A stretch of 64,000 nucleotides of DNA. Source: Flavobacterium gilvum. GTDB lineage: Bacteria > Bacteroidota > Bacteroidia > Flavobacteriales > Flavobacteriaceae. The stretch is taken from the NCBI RefSeq assembly GCF_001761465.1, contig NZ_CP017479.1, positions 2,666,001-2,730,000 on the forward strand, given 5' to 3'. The notes under the pieces were generated by a model. The model was not told the DNA's origin and made no database searches. It worked only from the letters and a program-made list of their open reading frames with translations. Position numbers and translations under genes: made by a program. Positions 34,001 through 42,362 of the stretch are shown here, piece after piece (position 1 is the first letter of the stretch; each line of letters begins with the position of its first letter).

Positions 34001-34738
34001 TTATTCCTTGTTTATTCCTCTTTTCTTTCTCATAGATTCCCCATGCAATTCGAGTCTGTGGGCTTGATGTATAAGTCTATCCAAAATTGCGTCAGCTATA
34101 GTTTTTTCGCCAATTATATCATACCAACCTTGTACAGGAATTTGCGATGTAACAATTATAGAACCGTTATTATGCCTGTCTTCAATAATCTCCAAAAGTG
34201 TAATTCGGTTTTGACTATCTAATGCCTGGAGTCCAAAATCGTCAAGTATGATAACGTCTTGCCTTTCAATTTTGGCAAGTTCTCTTAGGTAAGAACCATC
34301 TGCTTTGGCCATTTTTAATTTAGCAAACAGCTTCGAAGTATTAAAATAGCTTACTTTATAGCCATGAATACAGGCTTGGTAACCCAATGCGGTACCTAAA
34401 TAACTTTTGCCTACACCTGTACTTCCTGTGATTAAGATGTTTTCATTTTTTTCAACAAATTCGCATTCTGCCAGACGAAGAACTGTATTCCGGTCAAGAT
34501 TGCGGGATACATCAAAATTGACATTTTCAATATTTGATTTGTAATGGAATTTAGCATTCTTTATACTGCGTTCTATACGACGATTGTGCCTTTCGTCCCA
34601 TTCAGCATCAATAATCATCGATACAAATTGATCGAGTGTGTAGTGGTCTGTTCTTCCGCTTTCAATCGCTGTTTTAAAAGCATTAAACATTCCGTAAAGT
34701 TTCATTTGTCTCATTTTTGTTACTGTGGATTCATTCAT
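34001..34738 (-). CDS. istB: IS21 helper ATPase IstB
   Basis: 245 residues of the DnaC-like AAA+ family. Walker A is GSTGVGKSYLG (near 105) and Walker B is VIILDDFGL (near 168). IstB loads onto target DNA and directs IstA. It starts 16 nt after the istA stop codon. Length is normal, so the gene looks intact. Confidence 0.95.
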   Translation of the reverse strand: MNESTVTKMRQMKLYGMFNAFKTAIESGRTDHYTLDQFVSMIIDAEWDERHNRRIERSIKNAKFHYKSNIENVNFDVSRNLDRNTVLRLAECEFVEKNENILITGSTGVGKSYLGTALGYQACIHGYKVSYFNTSKLFAKLKMAKADGSYLRELAKIERQDVIILDDFGLQALDSQNRITLLEIIEDRHNNGSIIVTSQIPVQGWYDIIGEKTIADAILDRLIHQAHRLELHGESMRKKRGINKE

Positions 34739-34754
34739 GTTTTTAAGATTTAAT

Positions 34755-36302
34755 TTAATTATAATACTGTTTGCCTCTTATGTTTCCGTGGTTCGGAAGT
34801 TCATGCTCAGGTTCCTGTTCTAAATCAATACGATCTAAGTTGTTTTCTAAAATATTTTGGATGGTCTTAAAATTGTAAATTCTAAAGTCAAGCGCTCGTT
34901 TACAGGCATTTATTAATCGCTGCTTACCAACCTTTTTTTCAAAGTTTAGTATTCCTAAACAACTTTTATAAGCCTGTTCAGGATGGTTTCTGCTTTCGAT
35001 TATCTGCATAATATATTCTCCTACTGACTCATCAATACTACCTGCCCAATCAATGAATCGAGCAGCACTCCACTGAGCTACAAACTGATGTGAACTGGCT
35101 AAATGTTCTGGAGTTGTGGTATAGACATAAGGTTTGTAATTTCGCTGATGAACCGCTATTCGATTGTATTTATAATAGATCTCTACGGTTGATCTTGTGT
35201 ACAAGAGTTTCGTTTTTTTCTTTACATATTGATACGGAACGCTGTAATAATTTTTGTCTTGACTTAATTGGACATGACCATTTTGCATTACCGTTGCAAA
35301 GGATTGATATTTGATTTCAAAGCGTTCTTGTGGTAGTGGACGCAGTTTTTGTTTCTCATCTTCTACAAACAATTCTTTTCGTGAGTAAGGACGACCTGTT
35401 AGTTTTCGATTATTATGAATGTCTAATAAATCCCATATCTGTTGGTTTAATTCTTCTAGAGAAAAGAATTTGGTTTCTTTTAGTGTTACATAAATTCTTC
35501 TGTATAATATCTTTACAGCCCCTTCAACTAATGACTTATCTCTAGGTTTATAAGCTCTAGTTGGCAAGATTGTAGTTTCGTAATGTTCCGCTAAGTCGGC
35601 TAAAGTTTCATTAATTGTTGGCTCAAAACGACTGCTTTTTATTACTGCAGATTTTAAATTATCTGGAACAATTGCTGCAGGAGTGCCTTCAAAAAAGCGC
35701 ATGGCATTTTCTACAGAAGTAACAAAATCTTCCTTTTGCTGGCTCATAGAAGCTTCAGCATAGGTGTATTGACTAGCCCCTAATATAGCCACAAAGAATT
35801 GTACTTCTTTGATTTCTCCAGTGTCGCTATCAATAATGGATAGTGTTTTTCCAGCATAATCAACATACATTTTATCACCGGATTTATGATTCATATGCAT
35901 CACTGGATTGACTTGTTTACTCCATACTTTGTAATAATGAGCAAATTGAGAACTCCTGTAACCATCAGGGTTTATGGCAGCATATTGTTCCCACATATGT
36001 TGTATGGTAACGCCAACTTTTTTTAGCTCACGCTCCATTTTAGGAAAATAATTATGGAGTGTTTGTAATTTGGGACTAATTGATTCCACAGTAGTCTGTG
36101 AAAACAAAAGTTCTAGTTCAGCATCTGTTTTTTTATCAATAAATTCAAAGTTTAATCCGAGAACTTCAAATAAAGAAATATACTTCTTTACCGTATTCCT
36201 AGAAAGGGATAAGTAGCTACTTATAAATAACTTACTTTTTCCATCACAATAGAATTTAATTACTTTTCTAATTTTACTCATGTCTGTTATTTTGTTTGCC
36301 AT
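34755..36302 (-). CDS. istA: IS21 transposase IstA
   Basis: 515 residues. An N-terminal HTH (about 5-45, FYCDGKSKLFISSYLSLSRN) precedes a DDE integrase core: Asp in MYVDYAGKTL, Asp in IVPDNLKSAV and Glu in DKSLVEGAVK. The frame is complete, with istB next, so the element could still be active. Both genes run leftward, and the binding sites at both ends are preserved. Confidence 0.95.
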   Translation of the reverse strand: MANKITDMSKIRKVIKFYCDGKSKLFISSYLSLSRNTVKKYISLFEVLGLNFEFIDKKTDAELELLFSQTTVESISPKLQTLHNYFPKMERELKKVGVTIQHMWEQYAAINPDGYRSSQFAHYYKVWSKQVNPVMHMNHKSGDKMYVDYAGKTLSIIDSDTGEIKEVQFFVAILGASQYTYAEASMSQQKEDFVTSVENAMRFFEGTPAAIVPDNLKSAVIKSSRFEPTINETLADLAEHYETTILPTRAYKPRDKSLVEGAVKILYRRIYVTLKETKFFSLEELNQQIWDLLDIHNNRKLTGRPYSRKELFVEDEKQKLRPLPQERFEIKYQSFATVMQNGHVQLSQDKNYYSVPYQYVKKKTKLLYTRSTVEIYYKYNRIAVHQRNYKPYVYTTTPEHLASSHQFVAQWSAARFIDWAGSIDESVGEYIMQIIESRNHPEQAYKSCLGILNFEKKVGKQRLINACKRALDFRIYNFKTIQNILENNLDRIDLEQEPEHELPNHGNIRGKQYYN

Positions 36303-36385
36303 AATCCGCTTTTTTTTTGCGAATGTATGGTTCTAACGACATGAAAAAGTCTGTAGTTTTTAATAATTAATTTACCCCAAAATTA

Positions 36386-36464
36386 GGTGGTCAATTTGAA
36401 CTGGAATGGGGTGGTCAGTTTGCTCTGGAACTGGTGGTCAATTTATACTGGAAAGAGGTGGTCA
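36386..36464 (-). repeat. IS21 right-end transposase-binding repeats
   Basis: GGTGGTCA (TGACCACC on the minus strand) at 36386, 36410, 36433 and 36457, with 24, 23 and 24 bp between them. They form the inverted counterpart of 33859-33938. Confidence 0.85.
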
Positions 36465-37110
36465 ATTTGACCGTTTTTTCCACTTTATCATCAATTTGAA
36501 AAAAAGCCGTTGCATTTTTCCAAAAATGATTAGTTCCGGTGATGAAGAATTTTTGCATTACTGTAAAAACTTCTTCTTTAGAAAATTTAGTTAGGAGGAA
36601 CTCGGTTAAATTATCGATCTGTGCATTTTTAATATACATTTCGTCCAATTGTTGCAAACTGTGAAAACTAGGAGGAAGTTTTGGAGGTTGTTCTGTCGGT
36701 GTGACTACATTTATAAAACCAATTTCATCAGTAATAAAATATTTGCTTTCGTTTGATAGATATAGAATTATACTGTTTTTTAAAAACCATTCTGTAATCC
36801 AACAATTATTTTTCGCTTGCTCCAGTATTTGCGATTTTGGAATTATTGAAATAATACCATTTGAATCGGTCAATTTATATGCCTTTTCTGAAATACTTTT
36901 TAAGGACAAGAAAGGAATGCAAAAAGCCTTTTTGCCATTTGGAGGTGCATTGTGATAGTGACAGTTTGTTGCGCGGTCGCACCATCCAAAAGCATCAGGT
37001 AAATAGTTGCCAGTTTCGATGTCCACATACAAAACAAAAGTTCGATGGTTACATTTAGGACAAATAAATTTTTTACTGCTTTTATCGAGGTTGTATCTTA
37101 AATTTTCCAT
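36415..37110 (-). CDS. DUF6371-like primase-associated protein, truncated by IS21
   Basis: The ATG at 37110 (MENLRYNLDKSSKKFICP) is preferred over a longer frame starting at 37209. An N-terminal zinc-finger-like CPKC ... CDRATNCHYH, then FGWCDRATNCHYHNAPP, is typical of DUF6371/PG0870-like proteins that accompany primase genes in Bacteroidetes elements. The last 20 or so residues (from KTVKLTTS) are encoded by the IS21 end, so the native C-terminus is lost. It follows the primase-helicase gene on the same strand. Confidence 0.6.
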   Translation of the reverse strand: MENLRYNLDKSSKKFICPKCNHRTFVLYVDIETGNYLPDAFGWCDRATNCHYHNAPPNGKKAFCIPFLSLKSISEKAYKLTDSNGIISIIPKSQILEQAKNNCWITEWFLKNSIILYLSNESKYFITDEIGFINVVTPTEQPPKLPPSFHSLQQLDEMYIKNAQIDNLTEFLLTKFSKEEVFTVMQKFFITGTNHFWKNATAFFQIDDKVEKTVKLTTSFQYKLTTSSRAN

Positions 37111-37218
37111 AATAATAAATGTTTTGTTTTGCGTGCACTTTTTGCACCTTTTGCACTTTAAGAAATTGGACTGGTGCAAAAGGTGCAAAAAGTGCGCTTC
37201 TAAAAACAATCTTTTTTT

Positions 37219-38772
37219 TCAATAATTATCATGAGTTAAATAAGCTACATTACCCTTGTTAATCTTTTTAACCTCAATCTTATAATGCTTCAATCGTTTG
37301 ATAAAATTTGATTTCCCAACTGGTCTGTAATTGTCTTCAATGCAAAATGCTTTATACTTCGGGAATAATTCGGAAATTAAAATATAATCAGTAGCTGAGA
37401 CCTTATATTCCATTTCGCTAATGAATAACTGAACGCTATCACTTTGCTTTTCATAATCGCTGCGGGCGTTGTCCACCGATTCACATTTACTAAAATTCTT
37501 TTGCTCCAATACTCTGTCAAGTCCTTGCAATGTCCAGTTAAACACACCAGGGAGTTCATTTTGAATTATCTTTTGTGAAAGCTGTTTATCCTGTTTGTCT
37601 TCGGGAATGGTTACATCAAAATTGATAATCAAAAACCGTCTGAAGTAGGCGTTTGTATGTTCTACATCTTTCGGTAGTTCATTACAATTGAAAATAAACT
37701 TTGCGTAGTCGACCATTGTGAAGGGTTGCCCATACTTTGCACAGGCTTCAACGGGTTCGCCTGAAACCAACGCTTTAAATAAACTTGTTTCCAATTTTCC
37801 GTTTATTTCCGTTGCATAGTTTACTAACTTGTTGGCAATCTTTGCTCGGTAAAATCCCTTTTCTTCTGTTAAACTTTGCAATGAATAATTGCTTACATTT
37901 TCACGTCCAAACAATGCAGTAACTATTTCAAAACATACACTTTTTCCATTGGCGCCAGTTCCGAAAAGGAGTAACATTTTTTCAAGTTTTAAAACACTCT
38001 GTTTAATGAAAATGTAACCGCAATATTCAGCAAGTACTTTTTGCTTGTCTTTGTCGGGTAAAACTTCATCTAAAAACTTTTGAAATAGTGGGGCGGTGGC
38101 TTCAGGATCATACTCAAACGGTAACTGGTATGTTATAAAATCTTCCTGTCTAAATTCTCTAAAGATCCTACCTTTTGGTGTTATTTCAAGTGTACCATTT
38201 AAAAAATTAATTAGGGTACAGTTTAATTTTCCTTTAGGTGTAGGCAAATATACATCTGCCATAAATTGTTTATAAAGGTCTTCTTTGAACGTGTGAATTT
38301 TGCCTTCGAATTTTTCAACTCCCATTTTCAAAGCCACATTTCCCAAAAAAAATTGAAAACATTCTTTGTCTATTTCAACCCAATAACAAGCATTAAACAA
38401 ATAAATAAAGCCGTTATTCTTGCATAATCCCCATTGATTTGCTTCGGCAATTGCTATGAGTTGCTCAATACAAAGAATTAAGTAATGTTTTTTAGCAAGT
38501 TTGAATGTTTTTAACTTTTTAGCAAGTTTCTCAAATTCAGTTTGCTGACTTTCGGATAATACGCCTTTATTTAAAAGAATTGATTCCAAAATGCTATATT
38601 GCTTTTGAATATCTTCACTTTCAGGAAAAGCCAATGTTTGAAAGTCTATTTTTCCGATACACTTTAAAAGTTCCTGTAAAATGTCATCAGTTGTCTTTTG
38701 AATTGGCTCAATGCTGTTTTCAAGCTTTACAATATCGTTTGTAATTAGCTTTTTTAAATTATCCCTTTCCAT
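37219..38772 (-). CDS. Phage/plasmid-type primase-helicase (P4/D5 family)
   Basis: 517 residues. A D5_N-like region (about 85-220) precedes a superfamily 3 helicase domain with Walker A LLFGTGANGKS near 268, Walker B-like FIFNCNELP near 365, and a C-terminal D5-type winged region. It unwinds the origin of phages, plasmids and satellite elements such as P4. Its presence indicates that the element can replicate itself when excised. The DUF6371-like gene follows, and small genes and the excisionase precede it. Confidence 0.88.
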   Translation of the reverse strand: MERDNLKKLITNDIVKLENSIEPIQKTTDDILQELLKCIGKIDFQTLAFPESEDIQKQYSILESILLNKGVLSESQQTEFEKLAKKLKTFKLAKKHYLILCIEQLIAIAEANQWGLCKNNGFIYLFNACYWVEIDKECFQFFLGNVALKMGVEKFEGKIHTFKEDLYKQFMADVYLPTPKGKLNCTLINFLNGTLEITPKGRIFREFRQEDFITYQLPFEYDPEATAPLFQKFLDEVLPDKDKQKVLAEYCGYIFIKQSVLKLEKMLLLFGTGANGKSVCFEIVTALFGRENVSNYSLQSLTEEKGFYRAKIANKLVNYATEINGKLETSLFKALVSGEPVEACAKYGQPFTMVDYAKFIFNCNELPKDVEHTNAYFRRFLIINFDVTIPEDKQDKQLSQKIIQNELPGVFNWTLQGLDRVLEQKNFSKCESVDNARSDYEKQSDSVQLFISEMEYKVSATDYILISELFPKYKAFCIEDNYRPVGKSNFIKRLKHYKIEVKKINKGNVAYLTHDNY

Positions 38773-38775
38773 TGT

Positions 38776-38967
38776 CTAAAAAAATAATTGATTAGTTAAT
38801 GGCAGTAGAATTATATCAGCCCAGATATTATAAACGCGTGGTTGGTCTAAAGTATCAATACTTATTTGTATTGTAAATACTTGATATTGTTTGGTTTTAC
38901 CTGTATATTTGTCTTGTCTATTACAAATATGGAAGGGGCTTAGCTGAGGTAAAATATTATTTTCCAT
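38776..38967 (-). CDS. Small hypothetical protein of the element
   Basis: 63 residues, polar, with no recognised motif. It overlaps the 3' end of the HTH gene by 11 nt and ends 4 nt before the primase-helicase start, so it is part of the same operon. Confidence 0.6.
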   Translation of the reverse strand: MENNILPQLSPFHICNRQDKYTGKTKQYQVFTIQISIDTLDQPRVYNIWADIILLPLTNQLFF

Positions 38968-39307
38968 AGTTTAAGCCTTTTTTATTGTTTAATAGATAAG
39001 CATTAGCATCTTCCTGGATCTCCTTAATTGTTTTTTGTTTACCAGTTCGGATCCAATCAAGTATTTCAGATTTGAAAAAAAACAATTTGTTTCCTTTTTT
39101 GTGATAAGGAATTTCATTGCGTTTGCAATAATCGTAGAGAGTGTTTTTTTTAAATCCGGTTAGTTTCGAAATTTCATTGATGTTTTTCGGATCATCAGCT
39201 TCGGGTTGAGGTTCTACCTTTTGGAGTAAAAGGTTTTTCATTTCTTTAACCTCGGTTTTTAGTTCTGCGATTACATATGGTAATTGCTCGAATTTTAGTA
39301 ATTCCAT
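38957..39307 (-). CDS. Excisionase-like helix-turn-helix protein
   Basis: 116 residues from the ATG at 39307, preferred over the longer frame starting at 39364. A coiled stretch (1-40) precedes an AlpA/excisionase HTH: INEISKLTGFKKNTLYDYCKR, then PYHKKGNKLFFFKSEIL, the classic HTH plus wing reading of the SF MerR/excisionase type. Such proteins regulate excision and replication of Bacteroidetes elements. It starts the operon that leads to the primase-helicase. Confidence 0.8.
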   Translation of the reverse strand: MELLKFEQLPYVIAELKTEVKEMKNLLLQKVEPQPEADDPKNINEISKLTGFKKNTLYDYCKRNEIPYHKKGNKLFFFKSEILDWIRTGKQKTIKEIQEDANAYLLNNKKGLNYGK

Positions 39308-39395
39308 GGCGATATTTTTGAAAATTAATACCGCAAATAAAAATGGTAATTTATTGGTAATCAATTGGTAATTTGGCGATTACCAAAATTACTAA

Positions 39396-39689
39396 TCAAT
39401 AAGTAATCATGTTTTTTATGTCATTTTGATACTCACCTGAATACACTGAAAACTTGGTTTTAGTTGTCTCCGAATTTGTATTTTCTAACTGTTTGAATAG
39501 GTGAATCAATAAAACAAACACTTCTTTATCTCTCTTTCCTATTTCAATATAAACAAGATGGACGGTCTTTCTTATAAATTCAATAGATGCAGGTGTAAAG
39601 TTAAATTGGAGTGTTTCTTCAGGTAAACAGTGCTTTTCTATGATAAAAAAAATGTAATTAGTTAATCTAAGAAAGTCATTTTCATTCAA
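39396..39689 (-). CDS. Hypothetical protein of the element
   Basis: 97 residues, helical and soluble (EKHCLPEETLQFNFTPASIEFIRK). No family recognised. It sits between the excisionase-like gene and the 209-residue gene, in the same direction. Confidence 0.55.
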   Translation of the reverse strand: MNENDFLRLTNYIFFIIEKHCLPEETLQFNFTPASIEFIRKTVHLVYIEIGKRDKEVFVLLIHLFKQLENTNSETTKTKFSVYSGEYQNDIKNMITY

Positions 39690-39736
39690 AATTAGTTTTT
39701 TGTTCCAGTAACCGCTTAGGGGTTTTATTATGTCTT

Positions 39737-40366
39737 TTATTTTTTAATATCTATTTTTTCGATCGGTTTTGATCTAATCTTTTTTGTTTTGCTTTGTTCA
39801 ATATTCTCAAGTTCCTGATTTCCTAGTAGGTCATTTTTCACCGAATAATGAGTGTTAAAAATGCTTTCAAATAGGTTAACATTATTGAAAATAATTGTCC
39901 AGTTTCTAATGAAGCAGCCTACTTCATATCCGTAATCATAGAATTGTTTTTGTAGGAATTTTAAGTCGTTATAGGTATGAGCATTTTTTTTGAATCTCAA
40001 TATGTTTGGGTTATGAATGTGATTGCCTTTATTGTAAACCCCAAAAAATATTTGAAATATTTTGTTTTCATTTTCTGGATATCCTTTAAGAAATTTTCGA
40101 TCGCGGTATCCATCACTAAATCCAGCTACGTATTGAGCATTTGTTAAGGATAAATTTTTATTGAAATCAACATATAATTTTAATTTAGCTTCGTCTGAGG
40201 CTAAAGAAATATCTGCATTTAGATTATTGAAAACGTTATGAGAATAGTATGTCCCATCAAGTTCAACGGTAAATCCATATCCTCCTTTTTCAAGTTCCTT
40301 CCGTATTGCATTGGGTAATGAAATGGCATTTGAGTAGTCAAGTTCTCTTAAATCGTTAATATTCAT
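39737..40366 (-). CDS. Hypothetical protein co-transcribed with the integrase
   Basis: 209 residues, no signal peptide. GYRDRKFLKGYPENENK and LKFLQKQFYDYGYEVGCFI are its most distinct parts, followed by a basic C-terminus. Its start overlaps the integrase stop by 11 nt, so it is translationally coupled. It may be an RteC-like accessory factor of recombination, but I do not recognise a defined domain. Confidence 0.6.
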   Translation of the reverse strand: MNINDLRELDYSNAISLPNAIRKELEKGGYGFTVELDGTYYSHNVFNNLNADISLASDEAKLKLYVDFNKNLSLTNAQYVAGFSDGYRDRKFLKGYPENENKIFQIFFGVYNKGNHIHNPNILRFKKNAHTYNDLKFLQKQFYDYGYEVGCFIRNWTIIFNNVNLFESIFNTHYSVKNDLLGNQELENIEQSKTKKIRSKPIEKIDIKK

Positions 40367-41513
40367 TTTGATTAAAATTTAAAATTATTTTATCCGTTGC
40401 TTTTCGTTTGGTTTCGTCAACTATTTTGGCATAAACCTGGGTCGTTTTTAGCTCCCGGTGTCCTAACATTTTTGAAATTGTGTAAATATCTGTACCTGCT
40501 TGAAGCTGTAATACGGCATAGGTGTGTCTGAAGCTATGGAAGGTTAAATGCTTTTGTATTCCAGCGGTCATTGCCCATTTTAACAATACAGTATTTTGAT
40601 GTGCTGAATAAACTAATCCCTCAAAAACTTGATGGTTTGCTTCTTTACGAGTTCCAAGTAATGTGTATGCCTGTTCGGAAATTGGTAAATACTCATTGCT
40701 TTTCGTTTTCTTTTGTTGGAAATATATAAAATAGCCTTGCCCGTTTTTATATACCACTTCGCTCCATGTTAATTTTTCAATATCAGAAAATCTTAAGCCT
40801 GTCAGTGCTGAAAATAAAGAAGCTTGTTTTAGAATAGGGTTGGGGCAATCTGTTTTTGCCAGTTGATTGAGTTCTTCCATAGATAAAAACAATCTATTGG
40901 AATCGGCTTCTTTTATAGGTTCAATTTTACCGTTTAAATCGATAGGAATTAAACTGTCTTTGAACGCTTGTTTCACAGTTGCTTTGAATTTATTAAAATA
41001 ACTGTGGGCGGTGTTTTGTGAAAGATTTGTAGTTCCGGTTCTTCGGCTCTTTGTTTTTAATAGATACTCTCTATAATCATTACAAAATTTTTCGTTGAGA
41101 TCTATAAATTTTAAACTGCCTTTAGTAAATTCTTTTAGATAGAATAAAGATGAAAACCACACATCATAATTTTTGCCAATTCTTTTTTCCATTAGTTGCT
41201 CAAAATAAGCGATAAAAGAGAGTTCTCCTTTTTCTTTAGCTTTTAGTTGCTCTATTTCAAAGGCGTTATAAACCTCGGGTTTTGTTAGTTCATTCTCACG
41301 CTTTTGCCTAATCTGTTCTGCAACTAATAACGTTTCCTTATTACCAAGTTTTTCCAATGGATTTTTCGGGTTATCTATAATGTAAAGACCTAAAAACTCT
41401 CTTCGTGTTGGTTTGTCTAATCCGGCTACGGTAATAGGTGGGTAAAAATCTAAATACAAACTTTTACGCCCTTTACTTATAGGTTTTTGCCTTAATGTTA
41501 CTTTAGTTGCCAT
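40356..41513 (-). CDS. Tyrosine recombinase/integrase (Bacteroidetes type)
   Basis: 385 residues. An N-terminal arm-binding and SAM-like domain (about 1-205) precedes the catalytic domain: Arg in TGLRFSDIEKLTW, HSFRHTY (H-x-x-R), GHRELKTTQVYA with the second His and the nucleophilic Tyr near 368. Length and motifs are complete. It is the recombinase expected to integrate and excise the element. It faces away from mnmE, with an HTH gene upstream. Confidence 0.92.
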   Translation of the reverse strand: MATKVTLRQKPISKGRKSLYLDFYPPITVAGLDKPTRREFLGLYIIDNPKNPLEKLGNKETLLVAEQIRQKRENELTKPEVYNAFEIEQLKAKEKGELSFIAYFEQLMEKRIGKNYDVWFSSLFYLKEFTKGSLKFIDLNEKFCNDYREYLLKTKSRRTGTTNLSQNTAHSYFNKFKATVKQAFKDSLIPIDLNGKIEPIKEADSNRLFLSMEELNQLAKTDCPNPILKQASLFSALTGLRFSDIEKLTWSEVVYKNGQGYFIYFQQKKTKSNEYLPISEQAYTLLGTRKEANHQVFEGLVYSAHQNTVLLKWAMTAGIQKHLTFHSFRHTYAVLQLQAGTDIYTISKMLGHRELKTTQVYAKIVDETKRKATDKIILNFNQNEY

Positions 41514-41577
41514 AGTTTTAATTAAATTAATCTAGAAAGTGTGAAAATGTAGTTGTATAAAAGAAAATAAATCGAAT

Positions 41578-42129
41578 TTAGGTTAATAGCTTATCAATGA
41601 TGTTTTTGGGGACATACACATATCGCCAATCCTTTATTTTTGGGATATTGTGTTTTTTAATCAAACCGTAAATTCCACTTTCAGAAATTCGGAATTTTAA
41701 TTTAATTTCTGTAAGGTTGTAGCATTCTGAAAGATCGTATTCTATTGGTTCTGCTTCTACAGGAATATGTTGAGGTTTTTCAAATAGTTTATCAAGATCT
41801 GAACGCTTAACAATAGTTTTCTTCTCTAAAATATTTGTAGCATCTAATTTTCCGTGATTTATAAGTTTGTAAACATTCTGGCGGGAACATCCAATTAATT
41901 TAGAGACCTCAGTAACACTTAAAAACTCTTTTTCTTTTAATTTTTCAATTGGTTCATTTTTTATTTTTTTAGTCTCTTGATTACTTATTTCAATTTTGGT
42001 ATTTCTGATTTTTTGTTTGCTTGATGCTTTAGTGCATTTCATGGAACAAAAACGTGTTACAGTAGTCTTTGCTGTAAATTCATTTTTGCAATGTTCGCAA
42101 ATTCTTTGTACTTGGATATTTGAACTCAT
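41578..42129 (-). CDS. Zinc-finger and double-HTH DNA-binding protein
   Basis: 183 residues from the ATG at 42129 (an upstream frame to 42240 starts in hydrophobic text unlikely to be real). A CEHC ... CSMKC zinc finger (near 10-30) precedes two HTH units: [20 protein letters not shown] (about 75-95) and [20 protein letters not shown] (about 140-160). It probably recognises the element's ends or regulates the integrase, 64 nt downstream. It is the last gene of the island before the mnmE terminator. Confidence 0.7.
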   Translation of the reverse strand: MSSNIQVQRICEHCKNEFTAKTTVTRFCSMKCTKASSKQKIRNTKIEISNQETKKIKNEPIEKLKEKEFLSVTEVSKLIGCSRQNVYKLINHGKLDATNILEKKTIVKRSDLDKLFEKPQHIPVEAEPIEYDLSECYNLTEIKLKFRISESGIYGLIKKHNIPKIKDWRYVYVPKNIIDKLLT

Positions 42130-42291
42130 TTTGTCTGTTTGTGTAATAAGTTGTTCAAAAGTGTAAACTTTGTAAACTAATAAAAATATTTTGATGCTAA
42201 ATTTGTACCTCAATATGTCAAAGGTACAAATAAGGTACAAATAAATACTTAATTAACACTTAATAAATATTAACAAACAATATTAAAGGTA

Positions 42292-42320
42292 TAAAAAAAA
42301 CCGCTGATAAACAGCGGTTT
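42292..42320 (-). terminator. Terminator of mnmE
   Basis: AAACCGCTG-ATAAA-CAGCGGTTT is a perfect hairpin; on the minus strand it is followed by a T-run. It lies 43 nt past the mnmE stop and marks the right border of the island. Confidence 0.85.
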
Positions 42321-42362
42321 GTTGTTATTTGTTGTGTTTTGGTATCTGTTGAATAATGGTGG

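Larger units (their letters stand above)
33859..36464 (-). mobile_element. IS21-family insertion sequence
   Basis: About 2.6 kb holding istA and istB in the usual order, bounded by inverted ends. Each end carries four TGACCACC sites spaced about 24 bp. The outermost sites are at 33859 and 36457-36464; a few more bases outside (about 33853 and 36471) may belong. I find no convincing target duplication. Both flanking genes are cut at its borders, so insertion may have been followed by a deletion. Confidence 0.9.
28617..42240. mobile_element. Integrated genetic element (genomic island) with IS21 insertion
   Basis: The stretch runs from the yifB break to the mnmE terminator. It holds a tyrosine recombinase, excisionase-like HTH protein, primase-helicase, two primase-associated Bacteroidetes families, an IS21 element, and cargo of unknown function. 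This gene set is typical of integrative elements, not of core chromosome. Exact att sites were not found: a short TAACACTTA is shared by both ends (about 28603 and 42254) but is too weak to be claimed. Whether everything from 28617 entered in one event is uncertain. Confidence 0.55.

Noticed and set aside
28603..42262. TAACACTTA at both island ends as att core
   Set aside because: Nine AT-rich bases can match by chance in this DNA, and the flanks do not extend the match.
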